Below are positions 62,449 to 64,000 of a stretch of 64,000 bases of DNA, piece by piece; position 1 is the stretch's first letter; the number at the start of each line of letters is the position of its first letter. Under the pieces are notes generated by a model. That model had not been told where the DNA came from and did not search any database. It worked only from the letters and a program-made list of their open reading frames with translations. The translations under genes and the position numbers were made by a program. The stretch is from Variibacter gotjawalensis (GTDB taxonomy: Bacteria > Pseudomonadota > Alphaproteobacteria > Rhizobiales > Xanthobacteraceae). The stretch lies in assembly GCF_002355335.1 (NCBI RefSeq), contig NZ_AP014946.1, forward strand, positions 2,619,501 through 2,683,500. The letters are read 5' to 3'.

Positions 62449-63828
62449 TCAGTACTTCATCACGCTGCGGATCGTGAAGATCGACGCGTTCTTCAGCGGA
62501 CCGATGCTCGGCTCATAGTTGTTGGTCGGAATGCCCGACGGCCGGATCACATATTGGAAGTCCGGCTGCAGCGTCCACCACGGCTTCATCTGGATCATGT
62601 AGGCAAGCTCGAACGACAACTCGCTCGAATGCACCGGTACGATCTGCCCCGTGTAGAATCCAAAGTCCCGGTCATACGCCGCGGCTTGACCCGAGAACTT
62701 CGAATACAGAAACGATGCGCCGAACTTGTCGTTCGGACGGCCCGGAATGAATCCGGAAAATACGATACCGCCGTCGAGATAGGCCGCAATCAGGTTGCGA
62801 TCGGACGGGTTCACCGAAGCGCGCAGGAATGTGTTGATGCCGCTGTCGGCATCGCCGCCCTGCGGGCGATAGAGCTGCTGCTCGACGACCGTGTAAATGC
62901 CCTGGTTGCCGCGCAGACGTTTCGCAACGCCGGTGCTCGTAGGGTCGGCGAGCAGACGTCCGTCGCTCGCGAAGCGCTGGCTGTCGAACTGCCCGGAGTG
63001 ATACCAGGCGCCGAGCTTGATATTGCCAGAGAGGCCCTTGTCGTCCTTGCCCTGGTTGTAGCGGTAGATCAGCTCGCTGATGACGACCGGTGCGTCGTTC
63101 ATCCGGAAGTTGATGCCGTGGCTATTCTTGATCTCGGGGTCGAGCGGGCCGGGGCCGGCCGGGTCGCCGTTGAACACAGCGGTGAGCCACGACAGGTTGG
63201 GGTTCGGATCGATTTTGATGCGCACGCCCGGCGTCGAAAGCGGGTAGGCGGGGCCGCCGCTCGGCCAGTTGACGGCCGTGATCGCTGGCCAGTCGGAGGT
63301 CGGGAAGAATTCGCTGACCTTCGAGTAAAAGAACTCAGTGTCCGACACGAGCTGGCCGGCGCGGATCGTCATCGTATCGTTGAAAAATTTCTGCTCGAAC
63401 CACATCTCGGAAAGGCGCGTGGTCGATAGCGCCTCGATGTTGCTGATCGTCTGAATGTTGCCGACGAGATTTCGGCTGATGCCGCCGGTTCCGTTGATCT
63501 GGAAGGCGTTGGCAAAGAACGATAGCCCGCGCCAATTCGTGAATTTATCGAAGTCGAGGCCGATAAAGCCTTCGCCTTTTCCTTGATACACCGTGCCGCG
63601 CTTCAACCCGCCGGCAAGGTTCGACATCGTCTCGCCCGTATAGATGCCGCCGTAGGTAAAGCCGCGCTCGGCCAGCCATTTTCTCGTCGGGTCGAGGCCC
63701 GTGTAGGGCAGGTCGACGATGTCGGATGACGGGATCAGTCCGGCTTGCGCGCGCGCGTCCGCCACCGGCCAGGCGAGGACAAGGGCGGCCAATGCGGTAA
63801 CCCGCGTAACACGCTTACAAAATTCCAT
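62449..63828 (-). CDS. OprB-type carbohydrate porin
   Basis: The 459-residue protein has a signal peptide (ALAALVLAWPVADARAQ) and an outer-membrane beta-barrel with OprB-family segments: GGLKRGTVYQGKGEGFIGLDFDKFTNWRGLSFFANAFQ, WFEQKFFNDTMTIRAGQLVSDTEFF, GAWYHSGQFDSQR, and the end SFELAYMIQMKPWWTLQPDFQYVIRPSG. It takes up sugars or similar solutes by diffusion. The last residue pattern ends in VMKY, a C-terminal aromatic of the BAM signal type. ATG 63828 gives the signal peptide. Confidence 0.9.
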   Translation of the reverse strand: MEFCKRVTRVTALAALVLAWPVADARAQAGLIPSSDIVDLPYTGLDPTRKWLAERGFTYGGIYTGETMSNLAGGLKRGTVYQGKGEGFIGLDFDKFTNWRGLSFFANAFQINGTGGISRNLVGNIQTISNIEALSTTRLSEMWFEQKFFNDTMTIRAGQLVSDTEFFYSKVSEFFPTSDWPAITAVNWPSGGPAYPLSTPGVRIKIDPNPNLSWLTAVFNGDPAGPGPLDPEIKNSHGINFRMNDAPVVISELIYRYNQGKDDKGLSGNIKLGAWYHSGQFDSQRFASDGRLLADPTSTGVAKRLRGNQGIYTVVEQQLYRPQGGDADSGINTFLRASVNPSDRNLIAAYLDGGIVFSGFIPGRPNDKFGASFLYSKFSGQAAAYDRDFGFYTGQIVPVHSSELSFELAYMIQMKPWWTLQPDFQYVIRPSGIPTNNYEPSIGPLKNASIFTIRSVMKY

Positions 63829-64000
63829 TCCGCGACGCCCCCGCACCGCTAACGCATTCCAATGCCGGTATTCCCGACTTCTCCGCCCGTTCATCGCAGT
63901 CTGTTGCGACAGCTGCGTGAATGCCAGCGACTCCCGCGCGCATCGGCAAATTAAACCCGACTGTGTCCCGGCGTCAGCCCGCTATCGCGCAGGGTTAGCG

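Noticed and set aside
62395-63429. 344-codon plus-strand frame opposite the porin gene
   Set aside because: Composition is antisense-like and the minus strand has a signal peptide and OprB features.

Overview
The window is GC-rich, gene-dense chromosomal DNA. Its gene families point to an alphaproteobacterium of the Hyphomicrobiales, probably near Bradyrhizobium, Rhodopseudomonas or Pseudolabrys. The evidence is TrcR, the RcdA-like DUF1465 protein, DUF1192, DUF2798, a zinc-ligand-free L31, a tkt-gap-pgk-fba cluster and several families of intergenic palindromic repeats typical of that group. I found no rRNA, tRNA, transposase or CRISPR array. The taxonomic placement is inference.

Layout. 1-8.5 kb: a GT-C-like membrane protein, a metallo-beta-lactamase-fold hydrolase, an operon of enoyl-CoA hydratase, TauE/SafE permease and glycerophosphodiesterase, divergent propionyl-CoA synthetase, and an unknown Cys-rich protein overlapping a HAD phosphatase. 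8.8-14.4 kb: cation/proton antiporter, DUF2798, flavin amine oxidase, chemoreceptor, TrcR. 14.6-19.5 kb: ispH-thrB-rnhA, peroxiredoxin, a DsbD-N-domain protein and YqgE. 19.6-26.1 kb: a PAS-GGDEF-EAL sensor, quinone oxidoreductase, an ACP-like membrane protein, DUF1192, a lone Flp pilin, a candidate structured RNA, RcdA-like protein and rpmE. 26.3-33.9 kb: ABC exporter, an unusual membrane protein, RHH regulator, VOC protein, a Tat-exported subunit with a GMC dehydrogenase, and an orphan CcdA. 33.9-41.6 kb: MotA/OmpA-type envelope pair, suhB, Sel1 protein, thiE-like, queE-queD, SDR, GNAT. 41.7-48.0 kb: the central carbon cluster tkt-gap-pgk, HTH gene, fba.

48.1-54.9 kb is the most unusual part. 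It looks like an accessory block lodged between the tkt operon and the DUF4164-zapA pair. It holds one co-oriented run of five minus-strand genes: two small paralogues, one exported or anchored protein, a third small paralogue, and a 1456-residue RTX protein. The RTX protein starts with a PIN-nuclease-like domain, continues through two glycine-zipper hydrophobic regions, and ends in calcium-binding repeats with a type I secretion-like C-terminus. The three small paralogues align over about 79 residues without a gap and match no family I recognise. My reading, as inference, is a type I secreted toxin or effector locus with three co-expressed small partner proteins. It is the best candidate here for an undescribed system.

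54.9-64 kb: a DUF3828-like exported protein, DUF4164 and zapA, a heavy-metal RND efflux operon (outer membrane factor, adaptor, CusA/CzcA-like pump, joined by ATGA overlaps) and an OprB-type porin. Bases 63829-64000 hold no gene that I can see.
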